Assembly (NCBI GenBank): GCA_020634755.1
Contig: JACKBC010000010.1
Coordinates: 1-64,000 of the forward strand
DNA from: Caldilineaceae bacterium
Lineage (GTDB): Bacteria; Chloroflexota; Anaerolineae; Caldilineales; Caldilineaceae
Length of the DNA stretch: 64,000 nt
Direction: 5' to 3'
This document shows, piece after piece, positions 8,929 through 16,256 of the stretch. Made by a program: the position numbers and the translations under genes. The notes beneath the pieces are model-generated. The model made no database searches. It was not told the origin of the DNA and saw only the letters and a list, made by a program, of their open reading frames with translations. Positions within the stretch are counted from its first letter, which is position 1. The number at the start of each line of letters is the position of its first letter.

Positions 8929-10077
8929 CTATCCCTGCCGACTGCATAGCTCTGCTAGCTCTGCATCATAACGCGCGGCCACATGTTCCCAATCATACTC
9001 TGCCATAATGTGATTGCGCAACGAGGGCGGTGCAGAACGCAATGCTTGTAGCCGCTGCTGCGTTTTGGCAAACAGATCGTCTTCATCATCGTAGAGGCAA
9101 GCTGGATGCAGGGCATCGGGGATGAGCTCTGGATAGCTCAGGCGATTGGGCAGCAATGGAAAGGCGCCCGCCACAATGGCCTCTAATATGCTAATGCCGA
9201 AAAATTCGTGAATGGCCGTGCTGATCACCAGATCGGCGCGGTGCAGCAAATTAACGTAGTCGGTGTAAGAATCCAGATAGCCCCAATGCACAATGTGGTC
9301 GCGCAGCCGCTGGTGCGCCTCTTCAAACTCGCTGGGAATGTTGCGGAAATTTTCGCCGGCCACCGCCAGTTGGAAAGGCACGCCGGCATCAGCCAGCCGA
9401 TAGAGCAGATTGAAGAAAAGATCGGGGCGTTTATCATATTCCCAGCGCTGATTCCACACAATCAGCGGCGATTGGCCTGTGGGGCGAGTTTCCCAACTCG
9501 CCGCATCGGGTTCAATAGATTGGGCCGGCCCGTTAACCGGCATCAACCGGTCACAGCGAATACCCACGGGCAGCACAATGCTTTTGGCGCGGGCGTCATC
9601 AATGAGCGGCAAATGATTGTAATCGGGAAAATGTTTGAGCAGCCGCGGCACCTCATCAAACCAGCTTTGCCGATGATAATGGCTGTTGAACGCGATGCGG
9701 TCGGCGCAGAGCTGGCTGGTCCAGTTGAACATGGCATAGGTGAGATCTGGCTTCTCACCGGGGCGCCAGGGATAGGTGAGCTGGTTTTCATGCATGTAAT
9801 AGAGAATGGGAATATCACGTGGCAGATCGCTTCGCAGCAGCCCCAGCCAAACGGGCAGATTCACCATGTCTGTGGCCACAATGGCGTCCGGCGCGCCATT
9901 GGCCAGGGCGGAACGCGCCTGCGCCGCCAGCTCAATGGCGCCGCCCTGCATGCGCCATTTCCAAAAGCGCCCGGCCATGGTGAGCAGCGTGATTTTGTGC
10001 TGGCTGTAGCGTTGATAATTTTCCGACCAGGATTGGTGGCTGCCGGTCTGATAGGGAGAGAGGAGCCAGATGTGCAT
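8929..10077 (-). CDS. QTMAN-like tRNA-queuosine alpha-mannosyltransferase (DUF3524)
   Basis: A 382-residue GT4-type glycosyltransferase with an N-terminal DUF3524 domain. PYQTGSHQSW (about 7-16) and AGRFWKWRMQGGAIEL match the GGSH and KWHWRARTSALYF blocks of vertebrate GTDC1/QTMAN. YYMHENQLTYPW is the hallmark HENQL.YP motif, and WNQRWEYDKRPDLFF and FFGISILEAIVAGAFPLLPN are the GT4 donor-site blocks. QTMAN adds mannose to queuosine in tRNA-Asp; whether this bacterial protein does so is an inference. The start is the ATG at 10075-10077, where similarity begins; an ORF extension of 25 residues upstream is discarded. No queuosine biosynthesis genes are nearby. Confidence 0.8.
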   Translation of the reverse strand: MHIWLLSPYQTGSHQSWSENYQRYSQHKITLLTMAGRFWKWRMQGGAIELAAQARSALANGAPDAIVATDMVNLPVWLGLLRSDLPRDIPILYYMHENQLTYPWRPGEKPDLTYAMFNWTSQLCADRIAFNSHYHRQSWFDEVPRLLKHFPDYNHLPLIDDARAKSIVLPVGIRCDRLMPVNGPAQSIEPDAASWETRPTGQSPLIVWNQRWEYDKRPDLFFNLLYRLADAGVPFQLAVAGENFRNIPSEFEEAHQRLRDHIVHWGYLDSYTDYVNLLHRADLVISTAIHEFFGISILEAIVAGAFPLLPNRLSYPELIPDALHPACLYDDEDDLFAKTQQRLQALRSAPPSLRNHIMAEYDWEHVAARYDAELAELCSRQG

Positions 10078-10090
10078 AATGGGGATCGAC

Positions 10091-10154
10091 GCATGGATGG
10101 TTGGGCGCACAGAGAATTTACGGACAGACAATGAATGCCCCCAACCATCCATGC
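10091..10154. terminator. Perfect 15-bp hairpin downstream of glyA
   Basis: GCATGGATGGTTGGG (10091-10105) pairs perfectly with 10140-10154. The 34-base loop is long for an intrinsic terminator and no T-run follows. It sits between the glyA stop codon and the QTMAN-like start, so it may separate the two transcripts or be a small repeat. Confidence 0.45.
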
Positions 10155-10161
10155 GGCCCGG

Positions 10162-11502
10162 TTAGGCCAGGACGGCTTCCGGCACCGGTTCTTCGGCAAA
10201 GAGCGGGAATTGAATGGCCATCTCTTTGACGTGATTGCGAATATCGAGCAGGGAAGAATCTGCCAACGCTTCTTCCTGAAAGCGGGCAATAAAGGCCGCA
10301 CGGGCTTTGCGATCTGCGGGCAAAGTGGCGTCTTGCACATGCTCGGTGACTTGGGCGATCCAGTCGGCGATCTGCACCATTTCGGCTTCGCCCATGCCGC
10401 GGGTGGTCACCAAAGGCGTACCCACGCGCAAGCCCGACGGATAGAAGGGCGAGCAGGGCTCATTGGGGATCGCATTGCGGTTGGCATAGATGCCGGCTAC
10501 ATCCAGCGCAAAGGCCACCTGCGTACCCAGCCCTTCGCTGTATGGCGTAAAATCGACCACCATTAGATGATTTTCGGTGCCATTGCCCACCAGCTTTTGC
10601 CCGCGTTCTATGAGGCGACTGGCCATGGCGTTGGCGTTGCGACGCACCTGGCGGGCATACTCTTTGAAGGAAGGCTCAGCCGCCATGCGTGCGGCAATGG
10701 CAATGCCGGCTACGGTGGCATTGTGCGGTCCCCCTTGCAAACCCGGAATGATGGCGGAATTGATCTTAGCGCCCAGTTTGGGATCGCGTTCCAGCCCGCG
10801 CTCGGTGACCAATATCATGGCGCCACGGGGGCCGCGGAAGGTTTTATGGGTGGTGGACATGATCACGTCGGCATAGGGCACGGGCGAAGGGTGCTCGTCG
10901 GCGATGATTAGGGCGGTAATGTGCGAAATGTCGGCCACCAGCCAGGCGCCCACCTCGTCTGCCACCTGGCGGAACTGCGCAAAATCGAGCACAAAGGGAT
11001 AGGAGGTCGTGCCGGCAATAATCATTTTGGGTTTGTGTTCATGGGCCAGCGCGCGCATCTGTTCAAAGTCGATGCGGGCGTCGGCATCCAGCCCGTATTG
11101 CACGCTATTGAAATGTTTGCCCGAGAAGGTCACTTTGGGGTGGCCGTGGGTCAAGTGGCCGCCGCTGCCAAGCTGAAGCCCCATCAGCGTGTCGCCAGGC
11201 TCCAGCAGCGCAAATTGAATGGCCGAATTGGCCGGCGAACCTGAATGGGCCTGCACGTTGGCAAAGGGTACGCCAAAGAGCGCTTTGAGCCGATCAATGG
11301 CTTCATTTTCAATTTTGTCCACAAATTGGTTGCCTTCATAATAACGGCGACCAGGATATCCTTCGGCATATTTGCTGGAAAGGCAGGATGAAAGCACTTG
11401 CGCTATCTCGGGCGAAAAGTGATTCTCGGATGGGATTAGCCCAATCATCTCGCGCTGGCGCTGCTCCTCTTGCGTAATCCACTGATGAATTATGTCTGAC
11501 AT
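10162..11502 (-). CDS. glyA: Serine hydroxymethyltransferase
   Basis: PLP enzyme that converts serine and tetrahydrofolate to glycine and methylene-tetrahydrofolate. Its 446 residues begin with the typical QEEQRQREMIGLIPSENHFS and SSKYAEGYPGRRYYEGNQFVD blocks. The PLP-binding lysine is in MSTTHKTFRGPRGAM, and the substrate region NAIPNEPCSPFYPSGLRVGTP is near the C-terminus. The ATG at 11500-11502 is preceded by AAAGGAA. Length is slightly above the usual 415-435 because of a short C-terminal extension. The 250-base leader has no glycine or folate riboswitch that I can recognise. Confidence 0.95.
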   Translation of the reverse strand: MSDIIHQWITQEEQRQREMIGLIPSENHFSPEIAQVLSSCLSSKYAEGYPGRRYYEGNQFVDKIENEAIDRLKALFGVPFANVQAHSGSPANSAIQFALLEPGDTLMGLQLGSGGHLTHGHPKVTFSGKHFNSVQYGLDADARIDFEQMRALAHEHKPKMIIAGTTSYPFVLDFAQFRQVADEVGAWLVADISHITALIIADEHPSPVPYADVIMSTTHKTFRGPRGAMILVTERGLERDPKLGAKINSAIIPGLQGGPHNATVAGIAIAARMAAEPSFKEYARQVRRNANAMASRLIERGQKLVGNGTENHLMVVDFTPYSEGLGTQVAFALDVAGIYANRNAIPNEPCSPFYPSGLRVGTPLVTTRGMGEAEMVQIADWIAQVTEHVQDATLPADRKARAAFIARFQEEALADSSLLDIRNHVKEMAIQFPLFAEEPVPEAVLA

Positions 11503-11649
11503 GAAGTTTTGATTTCCTTTATTGCTGATAGAGAACGCAAATAGAGATGGCCCAAACGGAGCGACACGAGCGGCGACGGCATACGGTGGTCAGTCGGAAA
11601 TGCGTTATCCCGCCGCGCATGCCCGTACCGGTATCATGCACATGTAAAT

Positions 11650-11692
11650 GCGTTGTCTATAAGTAGTAATCTACAAGTAGTTGTCTATAAGA
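11650..11692. repeat. Short direct repeats upstream of glyA
   Basis: Three imperfect direct repeats of about 13 bases follow one another (TGTCTATAAGTAG, TAATCTACAAGTAG, TTGTCTATAAGAA). They lie in the leader/promoter side of glyA and downstream of the reductase gene. They could be a regulator site or simple replication slippage. Confidence 0.35.
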
Positions 11693-11754
11693 ATCTGTCA
11701 ACGATTACTATGCCAAATCTTACTATAAAGTAACGAATTCGGCGCAATTTTTGT

Positions 11755-12699
11755 TTATATTGGGAAGGACAATTCCCCGCGCGCCCTGCGCTCCAGCGGC
11801 AGCAGGGCGTGGTAGATAAACTCGTTGAGCGGCGTTTGGACGCCGGCTTGCAAACCGGCGCGCACCACGGCCCCATTTTGCGATTCCAGTTCGGATGGGC
11901 GCCCGGCTAGCACATCGCGCTGCATAGAGGCCGTGCCGTCGGCGGGGATGCCGTCAAAAAAGGCCAGCGTCTGGGCAAAGGTCTCTGGCGGCAGGGCAAT
12001 GCCGCTGGCGTGGGCCACGTCGTAGATTTCTTGCATCACTTGTTCCAGTAAGCGGCGCGTTTCGGGCTGGCTGCGCAATATGCCAATGGGGGCGCGCGTC
12101 ACGGCACCAACGCCACTCCACGTGGCGATGAGCAAAAACTTTTGCCATATGGCCACATGAATATCGGGCGGTGTTTCCACCACCAGCCCGGAAGCGCGTT
12201 CAAAAAGCTGTCGCAAGTGAACCACGCGCTCGCTGGGGCGGTTATCCAGTTCGCCAAACTTAATAAAGGGCAGCCCGCCGGCGTGGCAGATGTGACCTGG
12301 CCCAGCAATATAGCTGATTAGCCCACACAGCCCACCGAGCACGCGCTCCTGGCCGTAAACGTCCGCCAGTTGCCCCGCCGATTCGATGCCGTTTTGCAGC
12401 GGCAGAATGTATGTGTCTGGGCCCAACAGTGGTTCCAGCCGCGGCGCAATTTCGGGCACTTGCCATGCCTTTACACAGACAAACAGGGCATCCACCGGTC
12501 CAACCTGCGCTGGGTCGGCCACGGCTGTGGCGGGCTGCACCACAAAGTCGCCCTCTACGCTCTCCACGCGCAATCCGTGGGATTGGATGGCGGCCAGGTG
12601 GGCGCCGCGGGCGATAAAGATCACATCTGCGCCAATTTGCGCCAGCCGTCCCCCAAAATAGCCACCCACGCCGCCGGTTCCATATATTGCAATGCGCAT
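11755..12699 (-). CDS. 2-dehydropantoate 2-reductase
   Basis: A 314-residue NADPH-dependent ketopantoate reductase of the PanE family, which makes pantoate for coenzyme A. The Rossmann motif IYGTGGVGGYFGGRLA is at the N-terminus. VCVKAWQVPEIAPRLEPLLG and the LPLQNGIES block follow; the second carries the conserved Asn. The catalytic Lys lies in WQKFLLIATWSGVGAVTRAPIG, and the C-terminal domain has SMQRDVLAGRPSELESQNGAVVR. It is 31 bases downstream of the dehydrogenase gene and probably cotranscribed. Some proteins of this family reduce other 2-oxo acids, so the exact role is left open and panE is not asserted. Confidence 0.85.
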   Translation of the reverse strand: MRIAIYGTGGVGGYFGGRLAQIGADVIFIARGAHLAAIQSHGLRVESVEGDFVVQPATAVADPAQVGPVDALFVCVKAWQVPEIAPRLEPLLGPDTYILPLQNGIESAGQLADVYGQERVLGGLCGLISYIAGPGHICHAGGLPFIKFGELDNRPSERVVHLRQLFERASGLVVETPPDIHVAIWQKFLLIATWSGVGAVTRAPIGILRSQPETRRLLEQVMQEIYDVAHASGIALPPETFAQTLAFFDGIPADGTASMQRDVLAGRPSELESQNGAVVRAGLQAGVQTPLNEFIYHALLPLERRARGELSFPI

Positions 12700-12730
12700 C
12701 TATTTTCTCCTAAAAAATTTGCGAACAAAC

Positions 12731-13675
12731 TCAGGCAATCCGACTGGGCAGGGGATCGCCGCGCAGCCCGGCCAGCAGATTATCTACGGTGCGCTGCGCC
12801 ATGCCGGTGCGCGTTTGCACGGTGGCGCTGCCCAGATGAGGGGCAATGACCAGATTGTCCTGTTTGAGCAGCGGGTGGTCGCGCGGCAGCGGTTCCGGCT
12901 CGGTCACGTCCACGGCCGCGGCCCAAATGGTGCGGTTGCGTAGCGCCTCCAGCAGCGCGTCGTGATCGATAACGCCGCCGCGCGCCACATTGACCAGCGT
13001 GGCGGTTGGCTTCATCATGGCCAGTTCCGCCCGCCCAATCAGACCGCGGGTTTCGTCGGTCAGCGGCACGTTGAGCGTGATATGGTCGGCCTGCTGCAAC
13101 AGGTCGGGCAGCGTGGCGTAGGTAACGCCCAGTTCGGCTTCGGCTTCTGGATCGCGTTTGCGATTGTGATAGAGCACATTCATATCAAAGCCGGCGGCGC
13201 GGCGCGCCACCTGTTTCCCAATGCGCCCCATGCCGATAATGCCCAATGTAGAGCCAAAGACTTCCTGTCCATGCCACAGGTTAACATCATATGCCGTAAA
13301 TTCCGGGCCGCGCGCATAGTGGTCGCCCACCACCAAATTGCGGGCGGCGGCCATAAGTAACGTAAAGGTCATATCGGCGGTGGCGCCATCTACAAAGCCG
13401 GGTGTATTGCCCACGGGGATGCCGCGCGCTTTGGCTGCATCCAGGTCAATGTGGTCTACGCCCACACCAAAATTGCTGATGACGCGCAGCTTGGGCATGG
13501 AGTCCATAACGGCAGCTGTTACTTTGGGGTGGCCATAGACCAAAAAGCCCTCGGCCGCTTGCAGCGCAGTGGCATCGGTATCGGCCCCGCGCCAGCGTTG
13601 GATGGTGCACGATGAGGCCAACATTTCCAAAATTTGGGGGGGAAGTTGTGCATTAGTCACAATGTTAAACGGCAT
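12731..13675 (-). CDS. D-2-hydroxyacid dehydrogenase
   Basis: A 314-residue NAD(P)-dependent D-isomer-specific 2-hydroxyacid dehydrogenase. The cofactor motif LGIIGMGRIGKQVARRAAGF is in the middle. The catalytic Arg is in NVARGGVIDHDAL, the Glu in DVTEPEPLPRDHPLL and the His in IAPHLGSATVQTR. The pattern is closest to glyoxylate/hydroxypyruvate reductases, but the family covers many 2-oxo acids. Position just upstream of the ketopantoate reductase-like gene suggests a two-gene operon for reducing 2-oxo acids. Confidence 0.87.
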   Translation of the reverse strand: MPFNIVTNAQLPPQILEMLASSCTIQRWRGADTDATALQAAEGFLVYGHPKVTAAVMDSMPKLRVISNFGVGVDHIDLDAAKARGIPVGNTPGFVDGATADMTFTLLMAAARNLVVGDHYARGPEFTAYDVNLWHGQEVFGSTLGIIGMGRIGKQVARRAAGFDMNVLYHNRKRDPEAEAELGVTYATLPDLLQQADHITLNVPLTDETRGLIGRAELAMMKPTATLVNVARGGVIDHDALLEALRNRTIWAAAVDVTEPEPLPRDHPLLKQDNLVIAPHLGSATVQTRTGMAQRTVDNLLAGLRGDPLPSRIA

Positions 13676-14007
13676 AAATTTCTCCTATCGTTTGGAATGT
13701 GAAAGATTTCAGGATTGCTCCGCGGCCCTAATTTGTGCTAATATACTTACGGTTGTCGAAAATATGCGTTTTTGACAGAGCCAGGAACATGAGACGATGG
13801 ACGTGACCGGCAAGCAAATGAGATTTGTCGCCGACATATGCGGTCTCGTCGAGGCCAGAAGGATCCATTGATTATTGTTCAAAAGTCGATATTACTTAAT
13901 TGCTTAGCCAGCCGCTCGCCTGCGCAAGTGGTGTATGCGTGAAGCCGCTGCGATTCTCACGTTGATAAATTGAACTCAGTCTATTGCATAATACCGGAGA
14001 AAGTCTT
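13676..14007. other. Divergent intergenic region before the Trm112-like gene
   Basis: This region holds the promoters of two divergent genes. TTGATA (13962-13967) and CATAAT (13987-13992) are a possible but poorly spaced promoter for the Trm112-like gene, with GGAGA before its ATG. A possible structured RNA lies at 13791-13847. Nothing else was recognised. Confidence 0.45.
13791..13847 (+). ncRNA. Candidate structured RNA element
   Basis: An outer GAGAC (13791-13795)/GTCTC (13843-13847) helix encloses a better hairpin. In that hairpin CGGC (13808-13811) pairs with GCCG (13830-13833), CAAAT (13815-13819) pairs with ATTTG (13823-13827), and the loop is GAG with a small internal bulge. It resembles no riboswitch class I know. 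It could be chance folding. Confidence 0.25.
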
Positions 14008-14400
14008 ATGAAAGGTTTTTTGAAATTTCTACTCTTTATTGGCATTGTTGGCGCTATTGGCTATGTTGTCAAGAATGTGCTATCCCCAAAAAAGGATGAA
14101 TTTGCCGGAAGTGGCAGCGGCGTGGTGCCTGCCAATGCGTCTACGTCGCTGGAAAGTCGGCCGCTAGGCGGCAAAATCAGCGACGATCTGCTCAAAATTT
14201 TGGTTTGCCCAGAAGATAAAGGTCCCCTGGAACTGGTGGATGACGGCAAATACTTGCTCAATCCGCGCAACGGCTATCGCTATCCGATCCGCGATGGGAT
14301 TCCCGTCATGTTGATTGAAGAGGGCAAAAAGAACCGAACGCCCGCTATTGCTTCTGCCAATGGCGCCGGGGCGTCCACGGAAGCTGAAAAAGCTGGATAA
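14008..14400 (+). CDS. Membrane-anchored Trm112-like protein
   Basis: A 130-residue protein with an N-terminal membrane segment (LKFLLFIGIVGAIGYVVKNVL, residues 4-24), a flexible linker, and a Trm112/UPF0434 domain at about 55-110. That domain has LLKILVCPEDKGPLEL, YLLNPRNGYRYPIRDGIPVML. Bacterial UPF0434 proteins are usually free proteins of about 60 residues, so the membrane anchor is unusual. Only one Cys remains of the zinc site, as in many bacterial members. The start is the ATG at 14008 with GGAGA at 8 bases; a TTG 24 bases upstream is rejected. The gene ends before a good intrinsic terminator. Its partner protein is unknown. Confidence 0.75.
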   Translation: MKGFLKFLLFIGIVGAIGYVVKNVLSPKKDEFAGSGSGVVPANASTSLESRPLGGKISDDLLKILVCPEDKGPLELVDDGKYLLNPRNGYRYPIRDGIPVMLIEEGKKNRTPAIASANGAGASTEAEKAG

Positions 14401-14423
14401 TGAGTTTGACCGCCAACGGAATA

Positions 14424-14508
14424 GAATTGACGCAACGGCATGAGATAAGGCTGGATTTCTTAAGCGAGACCGAAGCCTGTTTCGCCAACACCGTTGCGGT
14501 GTACTGAA
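14424..14508. repeat. Family C repeat, copy 1 (diverged)
   Basis: The right end, CGCCAACACCGTTGCGGTGTACTG, matches the other C copies on the reverse strand. The left end, GACGCAACGGCATGAGATAAGG, is diverged. Size is about 85 bp, just after the Trm112-like gene. Confidence 0.55.
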
Positions 14509-14520
14509 TATGCAGGGATA

Positions 14521-14562
14521 AAGACGGAGGAGCGACCAATGTGTCAATTCTCCGTCTTTTTT
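14521..14562 (+). terminator. Intrinsic terminator of the Trm112-like gene
   Basis: AAGACGGAG (14521-14529) pairs with CTCCGTCTT (14550-14558) and a run of six T follows from 14557. It is 120 bases after the stop codon, beyond a family C repeat. Confidence 0.75.
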
Positions 14563-14747
14563 GCGAATAATAGATGTAACTATCTAGGTGTTGCCTGAAT
14601 AGATGTTGCCTGAGCTTGCCAGCTCACGAAGTGGTGTTGCTCTGCAACCGTTTCACGAGCTGCAAGGCGACACGGCGACGCCGGGCTTCGACAAGCTCAG
14701 CCCCCAGGACCTGGATAGGTACATCTACTCTATCTGACCAGATAATT

Positions 14748-14852
14748 GAGGGGTGTGCATACGTGTTTCAGTCGAGGAGAGGCGATTAGCGTGCGTCGCA
14801 CGCGGGTCTACGAGACATGTTGCACTCGAGTATCGAGTTATGTACACCCCTC
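14748..14852. mobile_element. 105-bp element with inverted ends and 8-bp flanking duplication
   Basis: The left end GAGGGGTGTGCATA (14748-14761) and the right end TATGTACACCCCTC (14839-14852) are inverted repeats with one mismatch. AGATAATT is present immediately outside both ends (14740-14747 and 14853-14860), as expected for a target-site duplication. The interior has no coding capacity. It is inserted only 18 bases before the start of the DUF1343 gene. Confidence 0.65.
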
Positions 14853-14870
14853 AGATAATTGAAAGTAAAG

Positions 14871-16070
14871 ATGCTGCAAATGTTTGGCGTGGATCAACTT
14901 CTCACAACGAATCAGAATGCGCTGGCCGGGCGACGGATTGGGCTGGTGACCAATAATGCCGCAACCACGTCGCCTCAATCCGGCATGAAGCCCTCGCGGT
15001 GGGCGTTACAGCAGGCCGGCTTCAACCTGACGGCGCTCTTTTCGCCTGAGCATGGATTGGGGGCCGGCGCCGCCGATGGCGCAGAGGTCCGCCACGGTAC
15101 AGATCGGCTCACCGGTTTGCCCATTTATAGTCTCTATGGCGCTACCTTTCGACCCACACCCGAGATGTTGGCTGATATTGACCTGCTGCTGTTTGATATT
15201 CCCGATGTGGGCGCGCGCTTTTACACGTACATTTGGACGCTTTCTCACGTAATGGAGGCGTGTGCCGAAACCGGAACGCCGCTTTGGGTGTTAGACCGTC
15301 CCAATCCGCTAGGTGGGCTGATAGACATGGCGGAAGGCCCCATGCTCGATGAGCAGAACATATCCACATTTGTGGGGCGCTGGTCTATGCCCGTGCGTCA
15401 TAGCTTGACCGCTGGCGAATTGGCCGTTTTGTGGAATCAGGAACGCAATTTGCATGTGGATCTGAATGTGATCAAGAGTGCAGGGTGGAGCCGACGCCAG
15501 CATTGGCCAGATACGCGGCTTCCCTTTGTACCAGCGTCACCGGCCATGCCCAGTTATGATGCCGTCCTTGTCTACCCGGGCACCTGTTTTTTTGAAGGAA
15601 CAAATGTAAGCGAAGGGCGCGGCACTTCCAATCCTTTTCAGCAGATAGGCGCGCCGTGGGTCGATGGCAATGCGTTAGCTGATGCCTTTAACGCCTGGGC
15701 GTTAGCCGGTGTGTTTGCTCGCGCCGTTGAGTTTATCCCCGCAGCCAGCAAACATGCCGGCCAAGTGTGTCAGGGCGTTATGTTGCATGTTGATGATGCA
15801 TCTATCTATCATCCCGTGGCAGCAGGACTCCACTTGTTGTTGAGCGTTATGCGGAATCATCCTGCCGAATTTGGCTGGCTGCCCTATCCCACAGCGGCCA
15901 ACGGTCCAGGCTTTGGACATTTTGACCGCTTGGTGGGCCAGCTTTCCGTACGGCAGGAATTGGTCAAGCAGATTGATTTAACGGCCGCCCAAAACCGCCG
16001 GCAAATTCAGCAGTGGACGCAAGCCGCGGGCTGGTCGGAAAGAACCGAGTCTATCCTGCTCTATGATTGA
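14871..16070 (+). CDS. DUF1343 protein, NamZ-type exo-beta-N-acetylmuramidase family
   Basis: A 399-residue protein of the DUF1343 (YbbC/NamZ) family. In Bacillus a member removes N-acetylmuramic acid from the non-reducing ends of peptidoglycan fragments. Typical blocks are RRIGLVTNNAA, FSPEHGLGAGAADGAEV, GLPIYSLYG, FDIPDVGARFYTYIWTL, LDRPNPLGG and YPGTCFFEGTNVSEGRGT. No signal peptide is seen, so it should act on fragments in the cytoplasm unless exported in another way. The ATG at 14871 is chosen; an in-frame TTG at 14859 lies inside the flanking duplication of the 105-bp element. Expression probably changed when that element inserted. Confidence 0.85.
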   Translation: MLQMFGVDQLLTTNQNALAGRRIGLVTNNAATTSPQSGMKPSRWALQQAGFNLTALFSPEHGLGAGAADGAEVRHGTDRLTGLPIYSLYGATFRPTPEMLADIDLLLFDIPDVGARFYTYIWTLSHVMEACAETGTPLWVLDRPNPLGGLIDMAEGPMLDEQNISTFVGRWSMPVRHSLTAGELAVLWNQERNLHVDLNVIKSAGWSRRQHWPDTRLPFVPASPAMPSYDAVLVYPGTCFFEGTNVSEGRGTSNPFQQIGAPWVDGNALADAFNAWALAGVFARAVEFIPAASKHAGQVCQGVMLHVDDASIYHPVAAGLHLLLSVMRNHPAEFGWLPYPTAANGPGFGHFDRLVGQLSVRQELVKQIDLTAAQNRRQIQQWTQAAGWSERTESILLYD

Positions 16071-16071
16071 A

Positions 16072-16234
16072 AACTTGTAGGATGGCGGTTGTGCCGCACA
16101 CAGAGCCATTATTGATCGAAAGGATTTGTATAATGGCGGTTGTGCACAGCACAGAGCTATTATTGGTCGAAAGGATTTGTATAATGGCGGTTGTGCCACG
16201 CACAGAGCCATTATTGAACGAAAGGACGTGCGCG
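16072..16234. repeat. Family F: three tandem 51-bp hairpin units
   Basis: Three units begin with ATGGCGGTTGTGC at 16082, 16133 and 16184. Each folds into a hairpin with GCGGTTGTGC on the left and GCACAGAGC on the right, closed outside by ATGGC/GCCAT, then a spacer containing GATCGAAAGGATTTGTAT. The array fills the gap between the DUF1343 gene and meaB. A fourth, single, reversed copy lies at 19855-19902. Confidence 0.8.
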
Positions 16235-16256
16235 CTCCAAGCGCAAAAGTGGCCAT

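Noticed and set aside
11503..11754. Riboswitch upstream of glyA
   Set aside because: The leader was checked for glycine, folate and SAM riboswitch cores; none was seen. Only short direct repeats remain.
14679..14703. GGGCTTCGACAAGCTCAGCCC-like hairpin
   Set aside because: A very common simple repeat in many bacteria, also partly present at 19.74-19.79 kb; not taken as evidence for a new element family.
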